A stretch of 64,000 nt of DNA from Lysinibacter sp. HNR (lineage in GTDB: Bacteria > Actinomycetota > Actinomycetes > Actinomycetales > Microbacteriaceae), in contig NZ_CP121684.1 of the NCBI RefSeq assembly GCF_029760935.1, positions 930,001 to 994,000 of the forward strand. Reading direction: 5' to 3'. The position numbers were made by a program, and so were the translations under genes. This document shows, one piece after another, positions 34,461-42,808 of the stretch. How positions within the stretch are numbered: position 1 is the first letter of the stretch; each line of letters starts with the position of its first letter. Under the pieces are notes generated by a model. That model was not told the DNA's origin, searched no databases, and was given only the letters and a program-made list of their open reading frames with translations.

Positions 34461-35477
34461 CTATCCTCTGGGTTCTTGCGGTTTTGGGGACGGAACGGGC
34501 GCGGCCTCACGCCGATAGTGCACGCTGGTGTTTGCGGTCTCAAAGCCCGAGGAACGGTAGAGGGAAAGCGCGGGAGTGTTGTCTCCCTCGACATACAGCG
34601 TTACCCGTGTTACCCCCTGATCTCGCAGCCGTTGAATCCCGGCGTCGAGCAGGCGGCGACCCAGGCCGCGCCCCGCCGCATCGGGGGAGACCCCGATGGC
34701 GTAGATCTCGCCAGACGGACGGGTCTCGTCTCCACCCGGCGTGACCTTAAGCCAGTTGTAGCCCAGCATGGTTCCGTTTTGGTCTATTGCGAGGATAAAG
34801 TCGCCGGGACTAAACCACGGCTCACTTTCGCGTACAAGAAGATCTGCCACGGTTATCTGGCCCTGTTCCGGGTGGTCGGCAAATACCACCGCGTTGAGCT
34901 CTATCCAGGCGCGCTCGTCCTGTCCCGACTTAAATGCTCTGAGGGTGATGTCCTGATGATCTCCGATACCGCTGTGAACGGTTGTGTTGGCGGGGGGCTC
35001 AGAGAGTTCGGGTACGGGAGCCGAGAGCTGGAGAAGCGTGCGAATTGGTTTAAAATTATGTGTCTGCGCAAGTCGCTGAGCGGCAGGTGTGTGGCCGTGC
35101 GCCCAGGCGAGAACCTCACCCTGCGCATCGCGGAGAACCTCGTGAAGTAGGAGCGTGCCGAGTCCCATCCCCCGGTCGGTGGGGGCGATAGAGAGCTCAA
35201 GCGCCGTGCTCAGTAGGGGAGTTTCACTCGATGGGGCGCGGTCCCGTATTGACGTGCTGTACAGAGCGATTCCGCGTACCGCTGTGGGGGACTCCGCGTC
35301 ATCCGTCGGTATCGCAATAACTGTTGCGGCACCCTTTTTCCAATCGACCAAGCCCTGATCAGAGAACGGGGGAATACCGTCTGACCCCGTAACCCGACTC
35401 ACAAAATCATTGACGAGTTTTTGATGCTCCTCAAGATTTGCTGTCAGGGGAAGTGTCCGTGCTGCCTTCTTCGTCAT
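34461..35477 (-). CDS. mshD: mycothiol synthase
   Basis: MshD acetylates cysteinyl-glucosaminyl-inositol with acetyl-CoA, the last step of mycothiol synthesis. It has 338 residues with two GNAT folds. The first contains LELSIAPTDRGMGLGTLLLHEVLR (about 120-145); the second has the acetyl-CoA motif YAIGVSPDAAGRGLGRRLL near 265-283 and a VEGDNTPALSLYRSSGF tail. ATG 35477 is chosen because GGAGG lies just upstream; the ORF could extend to 35513. It overlaps the upstream glnR by 47 bases. The glnR-mshD order beside pst is the mycobacterial Rv0818-Rv0819 arrangement and confirms an actinomycete that uses mycothiol. Confidence 0.94.
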   Translation of the reverse strand: MTKKAARTLPLTANLEEHQKLVNDFVSRVTGSDGIPPFSDQGLVDWKKGAATVIAIPTDDAESPTAVRGIALYSTSIRDRAPSSETPLLSTALELSIAPTDRGMGLGTLLLHEVLRDAQGEVLAWAHGHTPAAQRLAQTHNFKPIRTLLQLSAPVPELSEPPANTTVHSGIGDHQDITLRAFKSGQDERAWIELNAVVFADHPEQGQITVADLLVRESEPWFSPGDFILAIDQNGTMLGYNWLKVTPGGDETRPSGEIYAIGVSPDAAGRGLGRRLLDAGIQRLRDQGVTRVTLYVEGDNTPALSLYRSSGFETANTSVHYRREAAPVPSPKPQEPRG

Positions 35478-36138
35478 TGTCGTCCTCCGCCAGATTAAAT
35501 CGGTAGCCCACATTCCTTACGGTACCGATGAGTTGTTCTCGATCGCCCAGCTTGGCACGAAGCCGTCGTACATGCACGTCGACCGTTCTTGTTCCGCCAA
35601 AATAGTCATACCCCCACACCTCGCTGAGTAACTGCTCCCGTGTAAAAACGCGGTCGGGATTGGTGGTGAAGAAGCGTAGGAGTTCAAATTCTTTGTAGGT
35701 GAGATCGAGCGGTTTGCCTCGCACCTTTGCCGAGTAGTTGGCTTCGTCGACGGAGACGCCCGAGGCTTGAATGCGATGGGGTTCGCTCTGCACTGTGCTG
35801 CGCCCGAGTGCGAGCCGGATTCGTGCATCTATCTCTGCCGGGCCGGCCGTGTCGAGAATGATGTCACTCACGGGCCAGTCCACGCCGATCACGGTGAACC
35901 CTCCCTCCGTCACGATGAGGATTGCTGGAGTCTGCACGCCTGACGCGCCGAGCATCTTGCACAGGGTTTTTGCGCCGGCCAGGTCATTCCTCGCATCAAT
36001 AAGAATCAGACCGTGGGAGGGGGCCTCACGCAGACGACCCGTGCTGGGTGGGGCGTATCGTACGTGGTGGTTGAGCAATCCCAGAGCGGGAAGGGGGTTG
36101 TCACCACCGGGGTTGGTGAGGACAAGAACCTGAGCCAT
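35431..36138 (-). CDS. glnR: GlnR-type orphan OmpR-family nitrogen regulator
   Basis: This 235-residue regulator has a receiver-like N-terminal domain (about 1-115) and a winged-helix DNA-binding C-terminus (about 130-225, with LTYKEFELLRFF and TVDVHVRRLRAKLGD). The receiver keeps ILIDARNDLAGA, but the acidic pocket and the normal phosphorylation surroundings are altered, as known for actinobacterial GlnR, which works without a partner kinase. Position upstream of mshD matches Rv0818. It would regulate ammonium and nitrogen assimilation genes and possibly the nucleobase cluster at 1157-9894. The ATG start lies divergent from a small membrane gene. Confidence 0.9.
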   Translation of the reverse strand: MAQVLVLTNPGGDNPLPALGLLNHHVRYAPPSTGRLREAPSHGLILIDARNDLAGAKTLCKMLGASGVQTPAILIVTEGGFTVIGVDWPVSDIILDTAGPAEIDARIRLALGRSTVQSEPHRIQASGVSVDEANYSAKVRGKPLDLTYKEFELLRFFTTNPDRVFTREQLLSEVWGYDYFGGTRTVDVHVRRLRAKLGDREQLIGTVRNVGYRFNLAEDDNDEEGSTDTSPDSKS

Positions 36139-36230
36139 TCACCCTCCCAAAACTAATTTCTTGCGTAATCCTACTCTTAAAACCTGGTCAATGCCCTGCG
36201 CCGGGCATCCTAACGTGTCACAATTAGGCC

Positions 36231-36548
36231 ATGACAGATGCTCCTGTACCCTCCCCGGTCAACCCTGAACACGACAAACCAGGTAGCACAAACTACTGGC
36301 ACTGGTCGCGCCTCGTTATAGTTTGGGGTGCAACCACCGTCGCGTCGGCACTCGTGAGTCTTTTGGCGAGTCCCGCTCTGCAGGTTGAGTGGTTCATCGT
36401 GGTCTTGAGTGGGGCAACGCTTCTGAGCTTTGGGCTGCAATTGGGCACGGCGCAGCGACAGGGTTTTATCGATCGGATAGCACTGAGCGTTGTCGGCTCC
36501 CTGTTCATCATCGCTTTCTTTTCTGTGCCCATTATTCTTGTGGCATAG
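36231..36548 (+). CDS. small membrane protein, three hydrophobic segments
   Basis: This 105-residue protein has a Pro-rich N-terminal tail (MTDAPVPSPVNPEHDKPGS) and three predicted membrane helices at about residues 27-47, 51-70 and 80-104. It ends within the last helix (SVPIILVA). Codon use matches its neighbours. I know of no function; similar short proteins are found in related actinobacteria. It is followed by another tiny membrane gene in the same direction. Confidence 0.75.
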   Translation: MTDAPVPSPVNPEHDKPGSTNYWHWSRLVIVWGATTVASALVSLLASPALQVEWFIVVLSGATLLSFGLQLGTAQRQGFIDRIALSVVGSLFIIAFFSVPIILVA

Positions 36549-36577
36549 AGCCGGAATCGTGCCCTAGACTGGAAACT

Positions 36578-36694
36578 ATGGACCCGCTATTTGCACTTGA
36601 GTTATTTTTCCTTGGCCTTTTAGGTCTGGCTTCGCTTGCCATCACGTGGGTTGCCGGGATGGTGGTTTATAAGCTTTTTAAAGGGCAGCGCTAG
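36578..36694 (+). CDS. 38-residue membrane micro-protein
   Basis: The product is MDPLFALELFFLGLLGLASL..., a single hydrophobic helix (about 4-32) ending in a basic KLFKGQR tail, which suggests one membrane span with the C-terminus inside. It starts 30 bases after the preceding membrane gene and stops 18 bases before the nitrobindin-like gene, so it fits an operon spacing. The ribosome site is weak (GGAAA). Confidence 0.6.
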   Translation: MDPLFALELFFLGLLGLASLAITWVAGMVVYKLFKGQR

Positions 36695-36711
36695 GTCACT
36701 GCGTCACCCTC

Positions 36712-37455
36712 ATGATAAACATTCGTACCGATATTCCTGCCGAGCTCGGCCCGTTGTCGTGGCTGATTGGGGTGTGGGAAGGAACTGGCGTTATTGAGTA
36801 CTCGGTTGACGGCAAGCGTATTTCGCAAGAGTTTGGTCAGCGCGTCAGTTTTAGCCATGACGGCCTCCCGTACCTCAACTACAACTCGTATTCGTGGTTG
36901 ATCGGCCCGAATCTGGCCGAGGAACCCGAGGGCGATAGGCAGGATGATGTTGCTCAGGCAGCCACCGCTCCCGACAAAGATGTGGCGTTAAATAGCGGCG
37001 CGGACACACAGACTCCGATGGTTGGGGTCGACGAGGTCTTTTCGCAGGGTGAACGCCCCCTCGTGAGCGAGATGGGATACTGGCGGTTAAGTCGGCCCCG
37101 GACCGAACACGATCCGGGGCCGGGTATGCTTCCAGGGAGCGGCGACACAGTTTATGGCACCGCCGAATCGGTGGAGGCCCTGCGTATCCCTCTTGCCGAG
37201 GGAGAGGGTTTTCCCCTTGAGGTTCTTCTGGTTCATCCCACGGGTGTGGGCGAACTGTACTTGGGAAGAATAGCGGGACCCCGTATCGACCTGGCCACAG
37301 ACTACGTGATGCGCGCTGAGGGCGCTAAAGAGTACACTGCCGCCTCCCGCATGTATGGCCTAGTGGATAATCACCTGCTATGGGCCTGGGACATGGCTGC
37401 GCTCGGTCAGCCTCTCAGGAGTCACGCCTCTGCCCGCCTGGCAAAGCGTGATTGA
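36712..37455 (+). CDS. FABP/nitrobindin-like heme-binding beta-barrel protein
   Basis: This 247-residue cytosolic protein of the FABP-like/DUF1794 family (Rv0813c type; peroxynitrite isomerase or nitrobindin fold) has the start of the barrel at LGPLSWLIGVWEGTGVIEY (residues about 10-28), GQRVSFSHDGLPYLNYNSYSWL near 44-65 and the end strand DNHLLWAWDMAALG near 220. The family's GxWxGxG motif is present (GVWEGTG). An insertion of about 40 acidic residues (about 70-108) sits in a loop. Members bind heme b and can scavenge peroxynitrite. Gene order with the YgfZ-like gene matches mycobacteria. Confidence 0.85.
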   Translation: MINIRTDIPAELGPLSWLIGVWEGTGVIEYSVDGKRISQEFGQRVSFSHDGLPYLNYNSYSWLIGPNLAEEPEGDRQDDVAQAATAPDKDVALNSGADTQTPMVGVDEVFSQGERPLVSEMGYWRLSRPRTEHDPGPGMLPGSGDTVYGTAESVEALRIPLAEGEGFPLEVLLVHPTGVGELYLGRIAGPRIDLATDYVMRAEGAKEYTAASRMYGLVDNHLLWAWDMAALGQPLRSHASARLAKRD

Positions 37456-37558
37456 ACTCCTCTTTGGGTGGCGCAGGGCAAATTATGATTTTTATGGAAT
37501 GCTCCGAGAGTGCAGAGTGTTGTTGTAAGAGTATCCAATAAAGATTGAGGTTGTTGTT

Positions 37559-38827
37559 GTGTCTGTTGAATCACAGAGTTCGCAGAGCGGTCACGCTACT
37601 GCCATGCGCAGCCCTTTTTTTACCCTCCCCAGGGCCATCGCCGACGGCGAAGCTGCCATCGATCAGTCTGGTAACCTCCCAGCTGCAGTACAAACCCCCG
37701 CACACTACGGCTCACCAAATCGCGAGCAGCGCGAGTTGGTAGCTGGGCGCGCGCTGGTCGACCTGGGCGATCGCGGGGTGGTAACCGTGACCGGTGAGGA
37801 CCGACTGGCCTGGTTGCACAATATGACAACTCAGAGTTTGCTGGGGATAAAACCCGGAGACTCGGCTGAAACAATGATTCTGGGTCCTACGGGGCGCATT
37901 GAGCATGTGATCCACCTTTACGATGATGGAGACACCTCCTGGTTGATTGTGGAGGGTGATCAGACGGTGCCCATGGTGGAATTTTTGAACAGCATGCGTT
38001 TTATGATGCGGGTTGAGGTGGCCGATGTCACTCCAAAATTTACGGTGGTTGCGGCCCTCTATGCCTTTGACGTGAACGAAAAGAACTCGGGCGGCGCTGC
38101 CGTGGACTATCTTCTGTCTCGCGCCGAAACGACAAATGCCAGGCCTGTGGTGTGGCGTGACGCCTGGAACGCTCCTCCCACAGGGGGGTGGCAATACGCG
38201 CGTTTCCCGGAGGGTGAAGATCCACACCCCTCGATTCACTGGCGATACGTAGAGGCCGTGGTTCCTCGCGGGGGCATCACCGATGTGGTGGCGGATCTTA
38301 CCGAGGCTGGTCTGAGCGCTGCCGGTTGGCACGCTCTGGAGGCTCTGCGGGTGGAGGCCTGGCGTCCGCGGCAGGGACACGAGACGGATGAGCGAGCAAT
38401 ACCGCATGAGTACGATTGGATGAGAACAGCTGTTCACCTGAGCAAGGGATGCTATCGAGGTCAAGAAACGGTTGCCAAGGTTCACAACCTGGGGCATCCT
38501 CCTCGTCGATTGGTGATGCTGCACCTCGACGGCACCGAATCAATCCTTCCCCGGCGCCGCGACCCTGTTTACCTGGTTTCTGATGACGGTCGTAAACAGG
38601 TGGGGGTCATTACCACCGCCGCACGCCACTACGAACTGGGTGGTATCGCCTTAGCCCTGCTCAAACGTTCTGCACCGATTGATACTGATCTCCTGGTTAT
38701 CGCGGGCGACGCCGAGAGCCCTTCCGAGATTGCAGCCGCCCAGAACGTTATTGTGCCCCCAGATGCGGGATCCGTTGCCGATGTTCCGCGTTTGCCGCGT
38801 CTGAATAATCGCGCGGTGGATAAGTAA
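37559..38827 (+). CDS. YgfZ/GcvT-like folate-binding protein
   Basis: This 422-residue protein of the tetrahydrofolate-dependent YgfZ family supports assembly or repair of certain Fe-S enzymes. The signature KGCYRGQET near residue 299 is intact, including the cysteine. DRLAWLHNMTTQSLLGIKPGD near 82 is the usual N-terminal block. GTG 37559 is preceded by TTGAGG. It is followed three bases later by the FUSC gene start, so they are co-transcribed. Confidence 0.9.
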   Translation: MSVESQSSQSGHATAMRSPFFTLPRAIADGEAAIDQSGNLPAAVQTPAHYGSPNREQRELVAGRALVDLGDRGVVTVTGEDRLAWLHNMTTQSLLGIKPGDSAETMILGPTGRIEHVIHLYDDGDTSWLIVEGDQTVPMVEFLNSMRFMMRVEVADVTPKFTVVAALYAFDVNEKNSGGAAVDYLLSRAETTNARPVVWRDAWNAPPTGGWQYARFPEGEDPHPSIHWRYVEAVVPRGGITDVVADLTEAGLSAAGWHALEALRVEAWRPRQGHETDERAIPHEYDWMRTAVHLSKGCYRGQETVAKVHNLGHPPRRLVMLHLDGTESILPRRRDPVYLVSDDGRKQVGVITTAARHYELGGIALALLKRSAPIDTDLLVIAGDAESPSEIAAAQNVIVPPDAGSVADVPRLPRLNNRAVDK

Positions 38828-38830
38828 CCC

Positions 38831-39988
38831 ATGAGCTCAGGAAGAGATTCTGCGCGGGAGATAGATTTCGCACAGCGTGATAATCAGCGTGTGGTTCGTG
38901 TGAGGCAGGCTTTTCGATCACGAAGGCGCTTTGACCTGCGACGTGCGTCGGTGCGCGTGAGCGAGTCAAGCTTACCTATCTTGCAAATTACCGCTGCCTC
39001 CATCGTGTCCTATCTGATCGCGGTTTGGGTGTTCGGTCATCCGTATCCCGTTGTCGCCCTCATCGTGACCATCTCCACCCTGGGTCTTCAAAGAGATGCC
39101 AGGCCCCGGATGGTGTTGGAAACTGCGCTGGGCATGGTGATGGGAATAGCCCTCTCCGAGATATCGCTATTGCTTTTTGGGGTGGGGCTGTGGCAGCTTA
39201 CCCTGGTTCTCATCGTGGTGCTTCTGGCGGGGAGGTTCTTTTCTGCCTCTCAGGGGTTTGCCGTTGTCGCTGCGATTCAGGCGGCGCTTGTACAGGTGCT
39301 GCCCGCGCCCGATGGCGGCCCGTTTACTCGGAGCCTTGACGGCCTGGTAGCGGGAGTTGTTGCGCTTCTCTTTACCGCGCTGATCCCGCGTGACGCACGC
39401 CGCGCTCCCAAGCGGGCTGCCCAGCGTTTGTTTGCGGAGTGGAACACCGCTCTGTCCTCCCTTTCCGCGGCACTGAACCTGGGGGATCCCTCTCAAGCGG
39501 AACGTGCGTTGAATCGGCTTCGAGGAACGCAGCGGATCATCGACCAGTGGGCCGAAGCGCTTGATTCTGCACAATCCTTGGCAAAGATTTCACCGTTTGC
39601 TCGGCGGCATGCGGCAGAAATTGTCGATCTGGTCACCATGCACAACTATATGGATCTGGCCACGCGAAATCTGAGGGTTGTGACTAGGCGCAGTGTGTCT
39701 AGTCTTGAAGACGGTGTTGCACGTCCGGAGCTTGCGCAGCTGGTCGTGTCTCTCTCTGCCGGTGTCTCTCTGCTGGGGCAGAGCATTGAGGATCGCACCC
39801 TCAGGCGTGCGGCCTGCGAGAACCTGGGGCTTTTGGCACCGCGGCTGGATCCGAAGGGGGCAGAGGCGGACGATTCCCTGAGAGACTGGGCGATTGTTCT
39901 CTCGCTACGGCCGCTTCTGGCCGATCTGTTTCGTGCTGCGGGTCTTAGTCCTGTGGACACACGAAAATTCTTATCCCATCTGGAATAA
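38831..39988 (+). CDS. FUSC-family membrane protein
   Basis: This 385-residue protein has a basic N-terminus (residues 1-45), then five or six hydrophobic segments between about 50 and 185. A long cytoplasmic helical region of some 200 residues ends the protein. The pattern and the FTALIPRDARRAPKRAAQRLF boundary are those of FUSC/aromatic-acid-exporter-like proteins. It may export a small aromatic or toxic compound or a cell-wall precursor. The ATG lies three bases after the YgfZ-like stop. Confidence 0.82.
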   Translation: MSSGRDSAREIDFAQRDNQRVVRVRQAFRSRRRFDLRRASVRVSESSLPILQITAASIVSYLIAVWVFGHPYPVVALIVTISTLGLQRDARPRMVLETALGMVMGIALSEISLLLFGVGLWQLTLVLIVVLLAGRFFSASQGFAVVAAIQAALVQVLPAPDGGPFTRSLDGLVAGVVALLFTALIPRDARRAPKRAAQRLFAEWNTALSSLSAALNLGDPSQAERALNRLRGTQRIIDQWAEALDSAQSLAKISPFARRHAAEIVDLVTMHNYMDLATRNLRVVTRRSVSSLEDGVARPELAQLVVSLSAGVSLLGQSIEDRTLRRAACENLGLLAPRLDPKGAEADDSLRDWAIVLSLRPLLADLFRAAGLSPVDTRKFLSHLE

Positions 39989-40100
39989 TTTCTGATCTGA
40001 ACGAGGTTTTAATAATCACTGCGGTATCCGTTAGCCGTAGAATAGCTACAGGTTTTTCGCACTTTAACGAGGACTAATAACGGGGAGGAGGGAGTGCTAG

Positions 40101-41048
40101 ATGTCTTTTTCGATGTTTCTCAGCAGAATTGGGCTGAGGTTGACTCCTGCCCGTCTCAAGCCGCTCAGCAGCGTGGAATCGCTTGCGCGGTATCTTGGCA
40201 ATCCCCGTGAGGCAGCCGCGGTTCCCGAGAAGCTCGCGAAATTGTGTTTCGTGGAGCACCGCGAGGTGAGAGGATTTCCCGTGGTAACCCTCACCCCGCG
40301 TAAAAATGCAAACGGAACACACGTGATCTACACTCACGGCGGTGCCTATGTGATGCCCATTGCCGATTATCACTGGGGTCTTATCACCGACCTGGTTCTA
40401 CAGACACGAGCCACCATAACGGTTCCCCTCTACGGTCTTGCGCCGGATCACAGTGTACGAGAAGCTTACGAGATGCTTGATGAGGTATACGCTACGGTGT
40501 GCCGGGTTGCGCTGGGTGGTCTGGTAATTCTTGCGGGAGACTCTGCTGGGGGAGGCTTGGCGATCGGACAGGCCATCCGCTATCGAGACTCGGGTGTTCC
40601 CACTCCCAACGGAGTTATCGTCTTTAGTCCATGGCTTGATATTGAGATGAAAAACCCCTCCATCGACGAACTCACAAGATTCGACCACCTCCTGAGCGCC
40701 CCCGCACTGTCTGCGGCGGGAACGCTGTGGGCCGGTGGCCTCTCGACCAGAGACCCGCTGCTGAGTCCTCTCTTCGACTCGCTTGAAAGCCTGCCTCCCG
40801 TTTTCGTGTATCAGGGCGGGCGTGACATCCTCTTGGCGGACACTTTTGATTTCACCCGGAAAATGGCCGCGATTGGTGGAGACGTTGAGCTTCGAATCTA
40901 CCCAACGGGATTTCATAATTTTTTTGCTGCGAGCACAACTCCAGAATCGAAGAAAGCGGTGCGACACGCCGCCCGCACCATAGTGCGGCTTTCGCGTCGT
41001 CAGGACACCGTTTCTATGCCTGTTGTACAAGCAGAGCAGGCCGTTTAA
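40101..41048 (+). CDS. alpha/beta hydrolase, HSL-family esterase
   Basis: This 315-residue carboxylesterase has THGGAYVM (oxyanion hole, about 75-82), GDSAGGG (nucleophile serine, about 148-154), a later DILLADTFDF acid region (about 246) and TGFHNFF with the catalytic histidine near 274. The hormone-sensitive lipase group hydrolyses short acyl esters. ATG at 40101 follows a strong GGGAGGAGGGAG (40083-40094). No signal peptide is seen, so it is cytosolic. The natural substrate is unknown. Confidence 0.88.
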   Translation: MSFSMFLSRIGLRLTPARLKPLSSVESLARYLGNPREAAAVPEKLAKLCFVEHREVRGFPVVTLTPRKNANGTHVIYTHGGAYVMPIADYHWGLITDLVLQTRATITVPLYGLAPDHSVREAYEMLDEVYATVCRVALGGLVILAGDSAGGGLAIGQAIRYRDSGVPTPNGVIVFSPWLDIEMKNPSIDELTRFDHLLSAPALSAAGTLWAGGLSTRDPLLSPLFDSLESLPPVFVYQGGRDILLADTFDFTRKMAAIGGDVELRIYPTGFHNFFAASTTPESKKAVRHAARTIVRLSRRQDTVSMPVVQAEQAV

Positions 41049-41191
41049 GGTTGAGAAATGATGCCGTGGGTGAGCTCTGATGCGGTCGGTGGACAACACT
41101 ATCCTTACTTGTAGCCATGCATTTTGTCATTATTGTTTGTGCTCCCTGAGTGCACACGCGTTTTTACGTCTGTTCAAGTAAACTTAAAGAC

Positions 41192-41938
41192 ATGACTGAA
41201 CCACTCACCCTTGTTTTACTTCGTCACGGTACGAGTGACTGGAACCAAAAAAATCTTTTTACCGGCTGGGTAGACGTAAAGCTCACCGAGCGGGGGCGTG
41301 AAGAGGCGGCGCGTGCTGGTTCCCTGCTTGCAGCCTCCGGGATACTTCCCGATGTTCTCTATACGTCGCTGCTGAGCCGGGCTATTCAAACCGCAAACAT
41401 TGCATTGGACTCGGCCGATCGTCTCTGGATTCCCGTCAAGCGCTCCTGGCGACTGAACGAGCGTCACTATGGTGCCCTACAGGGTAAAGACAAAGCTCAA
41501 ACACTGGCAGAGTATGGTGAGGAACAGTTCATGATTTGGCGCCGGTCTTTTGATACTCCACCCCCACCCCTTGACGATAATAGTGAGTGGTCCCAGGTGG
41601 GAGACGAACGCTATGCCGATTTAGGAAATGATGTTCCCCGCACGGAGTGTCTCAAAGACGTGATTGACCGGATGCTGCCCTATTGGGAGTCCGATATTAA
41701 GAGTGATCTTTCTGCTGGTAAGACCGTTTTGGTTACCGCCCACGGAAATTCGTTGCGGGCGCTTGTGAAGCACCTGGATGGTATTTCCGACGAGGATATC
41801 GCGGGCTTGAACATTCCCACGGGTGTTCCGCTGGTTTATAAGCTTAACCAAGACTTTGAGCCTCTTGGCCCGGGGGAATACCTTGACCCCGAGGCCGCCG
41901 CAGCCGGTGCCGCCGCAGTTGCTGCTCAGGGCAAGTAG
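41192..41938 (+). CDS. gpmA: 2,3-bisphosphoglycerate-dependent phosphoglycerate mutase
   Basis: This glycolytic enzyme swaps 3- and 2-phosphoglycerate. It has 248 residues with catalytic [17 protein letters not shown] near 9-25 (phosphohistidine) and [15 protein letters not shown] near 180, the second histidine. [14 protein letters not shown] is typical of the dPGM group. ATG 41192 is chosen from the conserved N-terminus; an ORF extension to 41150 is unlikely. In mycobacteria gpm1 also precedes senX3-regX3. The C-terminal 15 residues are Ala-rich. Confidence 0.95.
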   Translation: MTEPLTLVLLRHGTSDWNQKNLFTGWVDVKLTERGREEAARAGSLLAASGILPDVLYTSLLSRAIQTANIALDSADRLWIPVKRSWRLNERHYGALQGKDKAQTLAEYGEEQFMIWRRSFDTPPPPLDDNSEWSQVGDERYADLGNDVPRTECLKDVIDRMLPYWESDIKSDLSAGKTVLVTAHGNSLRALVKHLDGISDEDIAGLNIPTGVPLVYKLNQDFEPLGPGEYLDPEAAAAGAAAVAAQGK

Positions 41939-41945
41939 TTTTGGT

Positions 41946-41978
41946 GTGTGCCCCTCTTTTGTATCGGGAGGGGCACGC
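41946..41978. terminator. bidirectional terminator between gpmA and phoU
   Basis: An 11-bp stem (41946-41956 with 41968-41978, one G-U) has a 12-base loop containing four T residues. It lies between convergent stops of gpmA and phoU, eight and 20 bases away. Confidence 0.6.
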
Positions 41979-41997
41979 CTTCACAATGAAACTAAAC

Positions 41998-42639
41998 TTA
42001 GCTGTATTCGCCCGTTGCCAGGTACTGCACCTTCTTTGCTACTGAAACAGCGTGGTCTGCAAACCGTTCGTGGTAGCGACTGGCCAGGGTGGCGTCAACC
42101 ACGTTGGTGACTTCGCCTTTAAAAGTATCGCTGAGTACCTTTTCAAAAACTTTGGCGTGCAACTCATCAACACGATCATCCGTGTTGCGAATGCTGTCGA
42201 TGAGGTGGATGTCTTCGGTTTTAAGTAGTTCTGTCACCTGTGCCGCCATCTGCACATCAAGGTCACCCATTTCCCGAAAGGTTTTACCGAGACCCTTGGG
42301 GATAACACTCTCCGGGAACCTATAACGGGCGAGCTGTGCAATATGCTCGGCTAGTTCGCCCATGCGTGAGAGTGACGAGCTGATGCGCAATGCGCTGACA
42401 ATGATTCTTAGATCTTTAGCGACGGGCTGTTGCCGGGCAAGGATTGTGATGGCTAGTTCGTCGAGGTCCGTGGTGAGGGCATCGATTTGCTGCTCATCCT
42501 CAATAACGGCCTCTGCCAGCGAGACTTCTGAGGTTTGAAAGGCTTGAGTTCCGCGTTGAATTGCAAGTTCTACAAGCTCGGAGATTTCAACAAGCCGGGT
42601 TTGAACCTCGCGTAATTCTTGCTGGAAAACTTCACGCAT
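41998..42639 (-). CDS. phoU: phosphate signalling protein PhoU
   Basis: PhoU is a cytosolic negative regulator that links the PstSCAB transporter to the phosphate sensor kinase. It has 213 residues as two three-helix bundles. The motif EDEQQIDALTTDLDELAI (first bundle, about 47-64) and DDRVDELHAKVFEKVL (second, about 155-170) carry the acidic residues that bind metals. ATG at 42639 is chosen by its AAAGG upstream; the frame extends to 42693. It is divergent from senX3, so a shared control region (42640-42808) is likely. Confidence 0.93.
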   Translation of the reverse strand: MREVFQQELREVQTRLVEISELVELAIQRGTQAFQTSEVSLAEAVIEDEQQIDALTTDLDELAITILARQQPVAKDLRIIVSALRISSSLSRMGELAEHIAQLARYRFPESVIPKGLGKTFREMGDLDVQMAAQVTELLKTEDIHLIDSIRNTDDRVDELHAKVFEKVLSDTFKGEVTNVVDATLASRYHERFADHAVSVAKKVQYLATGEYS

Positions 42640-42808
42640 CGCGCTGGTGCCTTTCTGATGTTGTGGGTAAAAAAGTACATGACCCTTTGCCATTATTCGC
42701 TTATAAGGTTAACGGCTGGTTCCAACTTTCCCAATAGTGGATGAATTTCTCACCCTTGTAACCATAAATGCTGGGCAGAGATCAGATTGAGTCACTACGC
42801 TTGTAAAC

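Noticed and set aside
34158-35150. A 330-codon plus-strand frame antisense to ppk1 and mshD
   Set aside because: The minus strand in this interval encodes two well-conserved proteins with all motifs. The plus frame is a codon-bias shadow with no family resemblance.
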